A stretch of DNA of 64,000 nucleotides. Source: Pseudomonas sp. CC6-YY-74. GTDB lineage: Bacteria; Pseudomonadota; Gammaproteobacteria; Pseudomonadales; Pseudomonadaceae. Positions 8,242 through 15,118 of the stretch are shown piece after piece. The notes under the pieces are model-generated. The model searched no databases, had not been told where the DNA came from, and worked only from the letters and a program-made list of their open reading frames with translations. Each line of letters starts with the position of its first letter. Position 1 is the stretch's first letter. The translations under genes were made by a program, and so were the position numbers. The stretch is from the NCBI RefSeq assembly GCF_002025205.1, contig NZ_CP019947.1:3758001-3822000 (forward strand). Reading direction: 5' to 3'.

Positions 8242-8919
8242 GGGGTTGGAGTGATTTGTTGTCAACCACTGGCCGGCCTCGACTGCACTGGCCCACCACC
8301 CGCCCAAGCTGCCTCTCAACCGAGTCCCGAAAACGGTTGTTGCCCAACGGGTAGTTATGAGTCAACGCCTCGCGCATGACATGTAGCGTCGGGGACGGCA
8401 AATGCCCCGAGAACAGCTGTCGATAGGCATGCTGCCTGCTCGCGTCGTCTCGGCCCAACTGCTGATAGAGCGCATGATCGGCCACCAGAGCATCTGCCTC
8501 CCCCAGCCATGCCAGCGATAGCTCGACCAGGGATACGCCTCGGGCGCAGCCACCAAACCCGCGCGCACTGGGTTCAGTTCGATATAGCGGTAGCAGCTCA
8601 GCAAATACTCGGCGGCATTGACCAGGCTTGCCTTGTGCCGCCCTTCCCACAAGGTGCCGGTACGTTGATAGGTGCGATTGATGTAGAGGACATACATCCG
8701 CCCGACGTGCTGCATCACCCGTGAAATGCCTGTCTCGTCTGCTGGCGTCATCAGCACATAAGCATGCAACGCCACCCGGTAGCGCTTCAGCCCCTCGGCC
8801 AACACCGCAAGATAGAACCGGTAGTCGTCTTCGTGGAAAAAGCAGGCGTCGCGATTGTTTCCACGCGGCACCACATGCGCCGGCACGCCCGGCAAATACA
8901 TCCGCTGTTTACGAGGCAT
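8237..8919 (-). pseudogene. REP-associated tyrosine transposase (RAYT 1), inactivated
   Basis: The N-terminal frame (MPRKQRMYLPGVPAHVVPRGNNR...) is a typical TnpA_REP/Y1_Tnp protein of the HUH superfamily, with the RYIELNPVRAGLV motif containing the catalytic Tyr. The normal LMTNHVHLLLTPAD segment reads LMTPAD here (8741-8760). Eight residues, including the metal-binding His-x-His, are missing in frame, as if a 24-bp deletion occurred between two Thr codons. A one-base deletion near 8507 then shifts the C-terminal part into another frame, where LGEADALVADHALYQQLG continues to a stop at 8237. The last codons are encoded by repeat R1. The protein cannot be active. Confidence 0.88.
8239..8267 (-). 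repeat. RAYT-linked repeat R1, copy 2 (inverted)
   Basis: On the minus strand it reads AAATCACTCCAACCCCTTTA, preceded by GGTTGACAAC. It sits at the 3' end of RAYT 1 and faces the copies at 10042 and 10102, so the transposase was bracketed by inverted repeats before IS30 inserted. Confidence 0.75.
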
Positions 8920-8964
8920 GGCAAGCTCCTTTTGCCAATCAACACGTTCAACAGCTTAGCTTAA

Positions 8965-10030
8965 CCTGAATTCAACGCATAAGTGCAACGCTTACCCCTG
9001 CTTGTACTTCGTATGGTGTCTTCCAGGCCAAGCGTTTGCGTGGTCGTAAATTGATCTTCATTACCGCCTGATTAACGGCCTCCACAGTCAGCTTGCTAAA
9101 GTCGCTGCCCTTGGGAAAATACTGCCGCAACAGGCCATTCGCATTTTCATTGCTGCCGCGCTGCCAAGACGAATACGGGTCAGCAAAATAGACCGCGCAT
9201 TGGCTCTTGCGGGCGATGCATTCATGACCGGCAAACTCCCGGCCATTGTCCAGCGTCAACGTGTTTGCCACATGACCCTTAAGCAGCAGGTTGATCGCTC
9301 GCGTCACCTGTCTCCGTGTTCTGCGCTTGACCGGATACGCGCTCAGGTAGCCGCTTTTACGATCAACCAACGTCACGATATTGCCGCCGAGTCCGTGCAC
9401 CGTATCACCCTCCCAATCGCCTAGCCGTTCACGTGTTTCGACCTCAGCAGGCCGCTCACTGATCGACACGCGATTTCGTAGTTGTCCGCGCCGGTCGTGG
9501 CTTCCGTAGCGCTTTCGGTAGCATTTCCGACGGTGGCGAAGGTGCGTATACAAATCACCGCCACGGCGCTTGTCGATGGCGATGAATTGGTAAATCCACT
9601 CATGACTCGCAGTGTCATCAGGCCGCTCTTGCTTTAAACGATGAGCAATTTGTTCTGGGCTCATCCCGTGCTGAAGCCAGATCGGCAGGTAGTGACGGAA
9701 CCAGGCAACGGGCTTGCAGTACTTGTGTGCTTGGGCACGGCGCGCATCACTTTTCTGGGTCGCTGAAACAGCTGCGTAGCGGTTTTCTGAGCTGTTGCGG
9801 CGGATCTCTCGGCTGATGGTCGCGGGATGCACGCCAAGCTGTTTAGCAAGGCTGACCTGGTTTTTGCCGGCGATTAAACCGGCCTCAATCTGGTAACGTT
9901 GGCCCTGAGTCAGCTGCCGGTAAGGCGTAGTCATCTGCGCTTGAATCCTTCGGTGTGAGAGCCTGGATTCTACCGGTGGCTGGCTCTCTGCCTGTCGTCT
10001 CAAACGTTGCACTTATTCTATGAATTCAGG
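8965..10030. mobile_element. IS30 family insertion sequence, apparently intact
   Basis: The ends are imperfect inverted repeats beginning CCTGAATTCA and sharing ATAAGTGCAACG (8965-8990 against 10005-10030). A 3-bp direct repeat TAA flanks it (8962-8964 and 10031-10033), the target duplication size expected of IS30. The element is 1,066 bp with one full transposase gene on the minus strand. It separates RAYT 1 from its right-hand repeats. Confidence 0.88.
8972..9934 (-). CDS. IS30 family transposase
   Basis: This DDE transposase of 320 residues has an N-terminal helix-turn-helix (QRYQIEAGL...LGVHPATISREIRRN, about residues 11-46). The DDE triad is visible as DWEGDTV near 170, TLDNGREF near 228 and SSWQRGSNENANG near 258-270. 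The ATG at 9934 was chosen because the 26 upstream codons overlap the right inverted repeat and lack a ribosome site. No frameshift or stop is present, so the element may still be mobile. Confidence 0.93.
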   Translation of the reverse strand: MTTPYRQLTQGQRYQIEAGLIAGKNQVSLAKQLGVHPATISREIRRNSSENRYAAVSATQKSDARRAQAHKYCKPVAWFRHYLPIWLQHGMSPEQIAHRLKQERPDDTASHEWIYQFIAIDKRRGGDLYTHLRHRRKCYRKRYGSHDRRGQLRNRVSISERPAEVETRERLGDWEGDTVHGLGGNIVTLVDRKSGYLSAYPVKRRTRRQVTRAINLLLKGHVANTLTLDNGREFAGHECIARKSQCAVYFADPYSSWQRGSNENANGLLRQYFPKGSDFSKLTVEAVNQAVMKINLRPRKRLAWKTPYEVQAGVSVALMR

Positions 10031-10041
10031 TAACTATAAGA

Positions 10042-10064
10042 CATCACTCTGACCCCTTTAGTTA
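10042..10064 (+). repeat. RAYT-linked repeat R1, copy 3
   Basis: It reads ATCACTCTGACCCCTTTAGT, one or two bases from the R1 core. It lies 12 bp right of the IS30 end and would be about 77 bp upstream of RAYT 1 if IS30 were removed. Confidence 0.75.
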
Positions 10065-10101
10065 TGGGCAGTCTGGCAAAGGGGCCGCCAAGTTGACAAT
10101 T

Positions 10102-10135
10102 GGTTAAAAATAAATCACTCCGACCCCTTTAGTTA
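10102..10135 (+). repeat. RAYT-linked repeat R1, copy 4 (best core)
   Basis: This copy has the full GGTTAAAA lead and the core AATCACTCCGACCCCTTTAG. Together with copy 3 it forms a direct pair spaced about 60 bp. Confidence 0.75.
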
Positions 10136-10151
10136 TTTCCACAATTACCAA

Positions 10152-10177
10152 GGGAAAATAAATCTGTCCCCTTTTTT
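10152..10177 (+). repeat. RAYT-linked repeat R2, copy 1
   Basis: It contains the core AAAATAAATCTGTCCCCTTT, preceded by GGG and followed by further T. R2 is the form associated with the second RAYT near 12.6-13.05 kb. Confidence 0.75.
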
Positions 10178-10393
10178 CCTTCAGGTCATGCCCGGCGACC
10201 AGCACAGTATTGCCGGCGACAATGCTCGAACCCACTGCGCTGATGACTTCGCTTTCATCCAGCGTGCTTTTTTGCTGCTACTGCCAAACGAGCCGCTCTT
10301 TTTCTTCATTTTTGAATAGAAACTGTAGTCACGATTCGACTCAGCCAATAGATTCAAATCGTTGCTGGCATAAAGGCGGTGATTGCATATCAC
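10175..10393 (-). pseudogene. Fragment of FhaB/CdiA-like filamentous haemagglutinin
   Basis: The minus frame gives ASNDLNLLAESNRDYSFYSKMKKK then KSGSFGSS. After a one-base loss in the A-run at 10268-10273, a second frame continues with ESEVISAVGSSIVAGNTVLVAGHDL. Repeats of this kind (asset of 'N-D-L-x-L-x-A', 'G-S-x-I-x-A-G-N', 'A-G-x-D-L') are the hallmark of two-partner-secretion exoproteins. Both edges are cut off, so only about 75 codons of a gene of several kilobases survive. The degraded transporter partner lies at 20119-20670. Confidence 0.72.
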
Positions 10394-10604
10394 CCGTGGC
10401 GATTAAAAGCCCGCAGGGTGCTGCGGCCAAAGCGCTGACGGGTAAATAAACGAAACCCGCCAGTAAAACAGCGATACCAAAACCCGCGCACATAAACCCT
10501 CTCAACCAATCACTTGACGGGAAAATTGCTCCCTCGGTACGCTTGAACAAGGCCTCATGCTCGCTTAATCGACTTATCAAAACCCAATCGCTATAAGGTC
10601 CACC

Positions 10605-11534
10605 ATGAAAAAACTGCTCATCGCGCTCGCCCTAATACTCAGCACTGTCGGCGCAACCCTCTACCTATCTCCTACTACCCTACTGGCTACCGTGCAGTTC
10701 ACCGAGCGGCAATTGGCCGGACTAAGCGTTAAGCAGGTGCAGGTGGGCGAATTCGATGTGCATTATTACGAAGGCGGCCCCAAAGACGCAGAAACCATTC
10801 TGATGATCCACGGCTTTGGCGCTGACAAAGACAATTGGCTGCGTTTCGCCAAACCGCTAACCAGCACGTATCACGTGATTGCCCTCGACCTACCGGGGTT
10901 TGGCGACAGCAGCAAGCTCGACGTCAGTTATGACGTCGGCACACAAACTGAACGCCTCGCGGCATTCAGCAAACAACTGGGGCTGAACAAACTGCACCTA
11001 ATTGGCAACTCAATGGGCGGCCATATTGCGGCCCTATATGCCGCTCGTTACCCAGAACAAGTATTAAGCGTGGCCTTACTGGATAACGCAGGAATCACCT
11101 CACCAATCAAAAGTGAAATGTTCCAGCGCATTGAGCGCGGCGAAGCCAACCCGCTGCTGGTAAATAACGCCGCGGACTTCAACAACATGCTGAACTTTGT
11201 ATTTGTTAAGCAACCGATCATCCCCGACGCACTCAAGCAACACTTTGCCGAAAAATCTATCGCCAACCGACCGTTGAACGAAAAAATCTTCAGCAGCCTG
11301 CGCGATCGTTATATCCCGCTAGAGCCTGAGTTGAGCAAGATCCAAGCACCGACCTTACTGCTGTGGGGCGACCAAGACCGTGTATTGGACATCTCCAGCA
11401 TTGCGGTCATGCAACCGCTGCTCAAGCAATCGACCGTAGTTGTCATGAAGGACTGTGGCCACGTGCCGATGCTCGAACGTCCAGACGAAACTGCCGCCCA
11501 CTACCAAGCATTTCTCGACAGCACCAAGAGCTGA
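10605..11534 (+). CDS. Alpha/beta hydrolase, lipase/esterase-like, exported or membrane-anchored
   Basis: The protein has 309 residues. Residues 1-24 form an N-terminal hydrophobic signal or anchor. The hydrolase core shows the oxyanion motif MIHGFGAD near 67-74, the nucleophile elbow GNSMGG near 132-137 (Ser about 134), the acid Asp in GDQDRVLD near 254-261 and the catalytic His in DCGHVPMLE near 280-288. It resembles lipases of the Moraxella/Psychrobacter Lip3 type. It stands alone with its own strong terminator. Its codon use is more A/T-rich than the backbone, which suggests acquisition. Confidence 0.9.
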   Translation: MKKLLIALALILSTVGATLYLSPTTLLATVQFTERQLAGLSVKQVQVGEFDVHYYEGGPKDAETILMIHGFGADKDNWLRFAKPLTSTYHVIALDLPGFGDSSKLDVSYDVGTQTERLAAFSKQLGLNKLHLIGNSMGGHIAALYAARYPEQVLSVALLDNAGITSPIKSEMFQRIERGEANPLLVNNAADFNNMLNFVFVKQPIIPDALKQHFAEKSIANRPLNEKIFSSLRDRYIPLEPELSKIQAPTLLLWGDQDRVLDISSIAVMQPLLKQSTVVVMKDCGHVPMLERPDETAAHYQAFLDSTKS

Positions 11535-11545
11535 TCTTTACCGAT

Positions 11546-11577
11546 AAAAAAACCCGCTCAATGAGCGGGTTTTTTTT
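11546..11577 (+). terminator. Intrinsic terminator of the hydrolase gene
   Basis: Stem AACCCGCTC / GAGCGGGTT (11551-11559 with 11563-11571), loop AAT, followed by seven more T and preceded by an A-run, starting about 12 bp after the stop. Confidence 0.92.
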
Positions 11578-11583
11578 GGGACT

Positions 11584-11749
11584 AAAAATGGGACAGATAT
11601 ATTTTCCGTGACCTGCCCTTGGTCTACCCTGCCCTCGCCGCTCTATCCGTAGCCCTACGCATATCGACGACACAGTGGAAATGGGAAAGAGGACAGATTT
11701 ATTCATCGACCGCCAGCAAGCCTAAAAAATAAATCTGTCCCCTTTTCTT
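11584..11749. repeat. Cluster of three RAYT-linked R2 repeats
   Basis: Copies are at 11584-11608 (inverted, slightly diverged), 11685-11705 (inverted) and 11724-11749 (direct, with AAATAAATCTGTCCCCTTTT). The second and third face away from each other. A partial unit with AGAGGACAGCAAAAAGGGGG follows at 11812-11833. No gene is seen between 11535 and 11870. Confidence 0.72.
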
Positions 11750-11870
11750 CCGTGAAGCACAGCTGTTTTACGTGGCATGTGCATGTTTCTCCGTTAATAG
11801 GTAATAAGCAAAAAGAGGACAGCAAAAAGGGGGTTTGCTTATCAGCGCAGCTTATCCTGGTCACGCGGCT

Positions 11871-12557
11871 CTATTTTGAAGTCTTAGCTAGGGCTGCGGG
11901 TAAATTCAAACCCATAATTTTACGAAAATCATCCGAGCAATAATCAACAGACTGAACCAACTGAGAACGTAGCCCAACACCTTGCTCAAGCTCATGATAA
12001 GACGGTGCTTTATTGGTATCTTCATAAATTGGTGTATATGAACAAGCCTTCTCAGCCAATACCCTCTTTGTCTTACGATCTATCAACCGCGCATACACAC
12101 TATAAGCCACTTTATAATTGTTAAAATCGGAAACGTAATAAATACTGCTCCACCCACGGGTGCGCACATCCAGAATGTAGTCAAACTGTGGATATGCGGC
12201 GACAACCGCATCCAAGTCAGCCGACTCAACGGCAGTAGGAGCATGAACAATTGTCATCTTCTGCGCAGCCGCCAGTTCATCCGCTAGCTGCTTCGCCATA
12301 CCCAGCGCCGGGTCTTCAATTTTGTTATCGCGAATCATACTGTTGCCATTGGATACAGCCGCAGCCACACCTAACAAACCAAACTGCACATTAACCGCTG
12401 TTTGTGCAATAAAATCGGGCAACTCGCTATAGCGTGAATAGCCCAATGTCTTACCCTGAAGCTGATCAGCCTCAGTACCAGTTAACTCTTTTGGTTTAAC
12501 CGTTGAACAACCGGCCAACGAAACCAGTACTACCGCCAGCAGAGAACGCACTAACAT
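11871..12557 (-). CDS. Hypothetical lipoprotein (228 aa)
   Basis: I do not recognise a named family. The signal peptide ends in lipobox SLAGC near residue 17. The mature part has a Gly/Ala-rich hydrophobic stretch (FGLLGVAAAVS, near 60-70) and then a mixed alpha/beta region with DYILDVRTRGWSSIYY and VYARLIDRKTKRVLAEKACSY, reminiscent of the beta-strand cores of CsgG/TolB-N-like lipoproteins. ATG 12557 was chosen for the signal peptide with TTGAGGT upstream; a TTG at 12569 is less likely. Codon use is A/T-rich. It may belong functionally with the other lipoproteins of this island, which is inference. Confidence 0.75.
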   Translation of the reverse strand: MLVRSLLAVVLVSLAGCSTVKPKELTGTEADQLQGKTLGYSRYSELPDFIAQTAVNVQFGLLGVAAAVSNGNSMIRDNKIEDPALGMAKQLADELAAAQKMTIVHAPTAVESADLDAVVAAYPQFDYILDVRTRGWSSIYYVSDFNNYKVAYSVYARLIDRKTKRVLAEKACSYTPIYEDTNKAPSYHELEQGVGLRSQLVQSVDYCSDDFRKIMGLNLPAALAKTSK

Positions 12558-12591
12558 GAACAACCTCAAGTTATATTTAAAGTTTAGAAAA

Positions 12592-13053
12592 TTAATCTAC
12601 AGCCCCATCCTCAATACGACCGCGATAGCTGGACCACGGATAATCCGCTGCGTCTGCCACCATGCGAGCGCGCACGGGGTTCAGTTCGATATAACGGCAA
12701 CAGGCAAGCAGATAGGTATCCGACTGCACCACACTGGACTTGTAACGGCTTTCCCACAGCGTCCCAGAGCGCCCCTCCAGCCGATTACGGTAGCGCGTAG
12801 CCCGGGCCGCCAGCGCCTTCATCAACTACCCCAACCCTGCAACCGCGTCGCCCGGCGCTAACAACAGATGAACATGATTGGTCATCAGGCAGTAGGCATA
12901 GACCTTCACGCCAAATACATCCTTGAGTTCACGAAGGTCGGCGAGATAACGCTGATAATCCTCAGCAGCGGCAAACACCAACTGCCGGTTATGACCACGC
13001 TGCACAACATGGTGCGGGAAGTTCGGTAAAACGACGCGGCCCATCCTAGGCAT
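12592..13053 (-). pseudogene. REP-associated tyrosine transposase (RAYT 2), amber-interrupted and truncated
   Basis: The N-part (MPRMGRVVLPNFPHHVVQRGHNRQ...) has an intact HUH motif (LMTNHVHLLLAPGD, near residue 58-71). An in-frame TAG at 12826-12828 replaces what is normally Gln in AGLGQLMKALA. The frame then continues without shift through GRSGTLWESRYKSSVV and RYIELNPVRARMV, which carries the catalytic Tyr, to a stop at 12592. The usual C-terminal 60 or more residues after SSYR are absent. Unlike RAYT 1 the catalytic residues are all retained, so suppression of one codon would restore the core domain. Confidence 0.87.
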
Positions 13054-13096
13054 AAGTAATCCTCCATCCGTGGAGCTTGTAGACTAGCTAAGATTA

Positions 13097-13121
13097 GGGA
13101 AAATAAATCTGTCCCCTTTTT
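13097..13121 (+). repeat. RAYT-linked repeat R2, copy upstream of RAYT 2
   Basis: It contains AAAATAAATCTGTCCCCTTT with a GGG lead, 44 bp upstream of the RAYT 2 start codon. Confidence 0.78.
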
Positions 13122-13163
13122 CTTTTGTGGCGGGCGGCACTAAAAACTTGCCAAGACGCCAGG

Positions 13164-13192
13164 TGTTAAAAGGAAATCACTCCGGCCTCTTA
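13164..13192 (+). repeat. RAYT-linked repeat R1, copy 5
   Basis: GTTAAAAGG followed by AAATCACTCCGGCCTCTTAA. It is diverged in the C-run and sits next to an R2 copy, the same pairing as at 10102-10177. Confidence 0.62.
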
Positions 13193-13213
13193 AACTTCGT
13201 AGTTTTGAGCCGG

Positions 13214-14095
13214 CTAGTGATACTCCGTTAACGGCACCGATTTGAGCCAACCTCGCAGGCCGAGAAACACATGTCGATCACCCGAGGTGTCGACTAACCT
13301 TCCGCGTTCCACATAACGACTCTGTCCAATCTGATAGCGTAAAGTCTGCTCTGTGGTATTCGTTTCTGCGAAGTGCTGGCTCTGCCAGTCGAGCAAAAGC
13401 ACGCGAGTGGTTTCCTCTATATTGCTTTTTAGGGCCGCTTTGTACCTTTGACCGTCAGCATGACTCCAAATATCTAGGCAGTCGTCTGTACAGACCAGCG
13501 GCCTGCTAATCACTTCAATTCGCCCCTGATAGACAGTCGCCCGCCCTAGTGTCAGACGCGCTTCGGTGATCAACCGCACACTCTGTAGGTCTTGGGCCAG
13601 CAAGGCCTGCGGAGCCAGACTCAAGGCCATCACCCCAGTCTCACGGGCAGCGGCGCCCCCCTTATGTAAAGCGTGCTGATAAGCGTCTGCATACCAGTGC
13701 TGAATTGGCTGAGCATTAAGCGCTTGGCGCAACGGCGCAACGCGCTGCTCCGCCTCATCTTGCTGTTCACTCTCGGCATTCGACTTAGTGAGCTGCGAGG
13801 CTACCAACGAACCAATTATGATCCCCGCCGACGCAGCTCCCGAACCGACGGCTCCCGCCCCCTGCGATGCGCTGTAAAGAGCTAGCCCCGTTTGCTGGCC
13901 ATTCTTAATAAAAACGCCACCGTCACGTGAGCTCTCGCCACGCAACAGGCGCTTATCTCCCTCAAGCACACTAAGCGAATACCCATCGGCCTGGAGGCGT
14001 TTGGCTATATCACCCTCTATTTGCGGGTGTAGGGTATTAGCAGTACAAGCGGCAATACACGGCAGAATCAACAGCCAAAAACAGCGAAACTTCAA
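13214..14095 (-). CDS. Hypothetical lipoprotein with Gly/Ala-rich hydrophobic segment (293 aa)
   Basis: I do not recognise the family. Residues 1-17 look like a lipoprotein signal with Cys at about 17 (PCIAAC). A glycine-zipper-like stretch (SQGAGAVGSGAASAGIIIGSLVAS) lies near residues 75-98 and could insert in or associate with a membrane. The C-half has alternating strands such as ATVYQGRIEVISRPL. It overlaps the upstream lipoprotein gene by 4 bp (14092-14095), so the two are co-translated and probably act together. Codon use is less G/C-biased than the backbone. Confidence 0.72.
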   Translation of the reverse strand: MKFRCFWLLILPCIAACTANTLHPQIEGDIAKRLQADGYSLSVLEGDKRLLRGESSRDGGVFIKNGQQTGLALYSASQGAGAVGSGAASAGIIIGSLVASQLTKSNAESEQQDEAEQRVAPLRQALNAQPIQHWYADAYQHALHKGGAAARETGVMALSLAPQALLAQDLQSVRLITEARLTLGRATVYQGRIEVISRPLVCTDDCLDIWSHADGQRYKAALKSNIEETTRVLLLDWQSQHFAETNTTEQTLRYQIGQSRYVERGRLVDTSGDRHVFLGLRGWLKSVPLTEYH

Positions 14096-14814
14096 GGCTG
14101 TTTAACCGAAACTTGTTGACTAGTGAATGGGACCAGCACGGTTTGCTGCGCAGCATCCAGTGCTTGATAGAAGGTATTGGTCAGGGTTGGATACTCAGGG
14201 CCTTCATCCCAATGCCCCTCAGTAGCACGAGTGGTCAAGTGCCCCTGATAGAAGAGCAAACGATTGTCATCCAAATCGACGACATAGCTATTCACTCCAA
14301 CTTGAACGATAGGGTCGCTGGTCGGCACCACACTGTAATAGGTCCGTACGGTGCCCGTTGCAGTGACGATAAACAGCACCAGTTTGTCCACCTTGTACTG
14401 TTCTTTCAGCGGACGCAGGTCAACTGGAGAGAAGCCCAACTTACCCCCTTTCAGTTGAATCATTTCACCGGTATCAATCGATGCCTGAATCAGCTTTACC
14501 TTATAACCTCTGCTGCTCAACTGCTCGACCACCAGAGGCGACAATTCATTCAGCGCACTGGCATCCCAAGTCTCGACCTTATTGCGCAACCCTGTCGCCA
14601 TCCCGCTATTGATTGCGTAGTCCAGCAACCCCTGATTACCAGATAAGACAACGGTAGGTACTGGCAGCTCGGCCACCATCACGCCAATGCTCTCCTGGTT
14701 TTCACTCCAGAACGCCGAGTCCATAGGTACCGGCGGCTGCACTGATGCACAACCGGTCATCAGAAGTAGTGCGAGCAACGGCAGGCTCATTAAAGCGCAG
14801 CGAATTCCCTTCAT
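14092..14814 (-). CDS. Hypothetical lipoprotein (240 aa)
   Basis: A lipoprotein signal ends in lipobox LMTGC near residue 21. The mature protein shows ESIGVMVAELPVPTVVLSG near 42-60, LLDYAINSGMATGLRNKVE near 64-82 and VDKLVLFIVTATGTVRTYYSV, an alpha/beta layout like small periplasmic domains of the TolB-N/CsgG kind, though no family assignment is secure. It is first in a two-gene operon with the 293-residue lipoprotein. ATG 14814 is preceded by AAGGAGA on the minus strand. Confidence 0.75.
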   Translation of the reverse strand: MKGIRCALMSLPLLALLLMTGCASVQPPVPMDSAFWSENQESIGVMVAELPVPTVVLSGNQGLLDYAINSGMATGLRNKVETWDASALNELSPLVVEQLSSRGYKVKLIQASIDTGEMIQLKGGKLGFSPVDLRPLKEQYKVDKLVLFIVTATGTVRTYYSVVPTSDPIVQVGVNSYVVDLDDNRLLFYQGHLTTRATEGHWDEGPEYPTLTNTFYQALDAAQQTVLVPFTSQQVSVKQP

Positions 14815-14977
14815 TGATGAATCTCCTTATGGGATGAGGCCGACCCGATCGTCATGCCTAAGCAACTGAGAGTGAGTATTTCCTTGGCGTACATAAGCGC
14901 CGCCAGGAAATCCGGCGCAAATTAAAACATATGGCCTCTAGCCATCAGTCGCTCATTAAGTGACCCACCTCACAGTT

Positions 14978-15118
14978 CTAGTCATTCACGGTGAACTCCA
15001 GGCGTGAGATCTGATCATTTTCGTCCAGCACGCTGAGCGGACACGAACCACTGCGCGTGAAGGCATGGCCGAACTCGATGTCGTTGGTGGTTTCGCCGAC
15101 GGGGCAGAAATAGGGGAC
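14978..15118 (-). pseudogene. C-terminal remnant of an unknown gene cut by IS4
   Basis: On the minus strand, about 45 codons end in a normal TAG at 14978-14980. They include YFCPVGETTNDIEFGHAF, CPLSVLDENDQ and LEFTVND. The frame runs straight into the left end of the IS4 element at 15119, so the rest of the gene is lost. I cannot name the family; the two Cys and strand-rich sequence suggest an exported protein. Confidence 0.5.

Noticed and set aside
10341..10580. Minus-strand ORF of 79 codons with a hydrophobic stretch
   Set aside because: It ends within the haemagglutinin fragment in another frame, has no recognisable family and no clear ribosome site; possibly more decayed sequence.
10042..13192. 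CRISPR-like array of short repeats
   Set aside because: Repeats are irregularly spaced, in both orientations and mixed with genes; they fit RAYT/REP repeats, and no cas genes are present.
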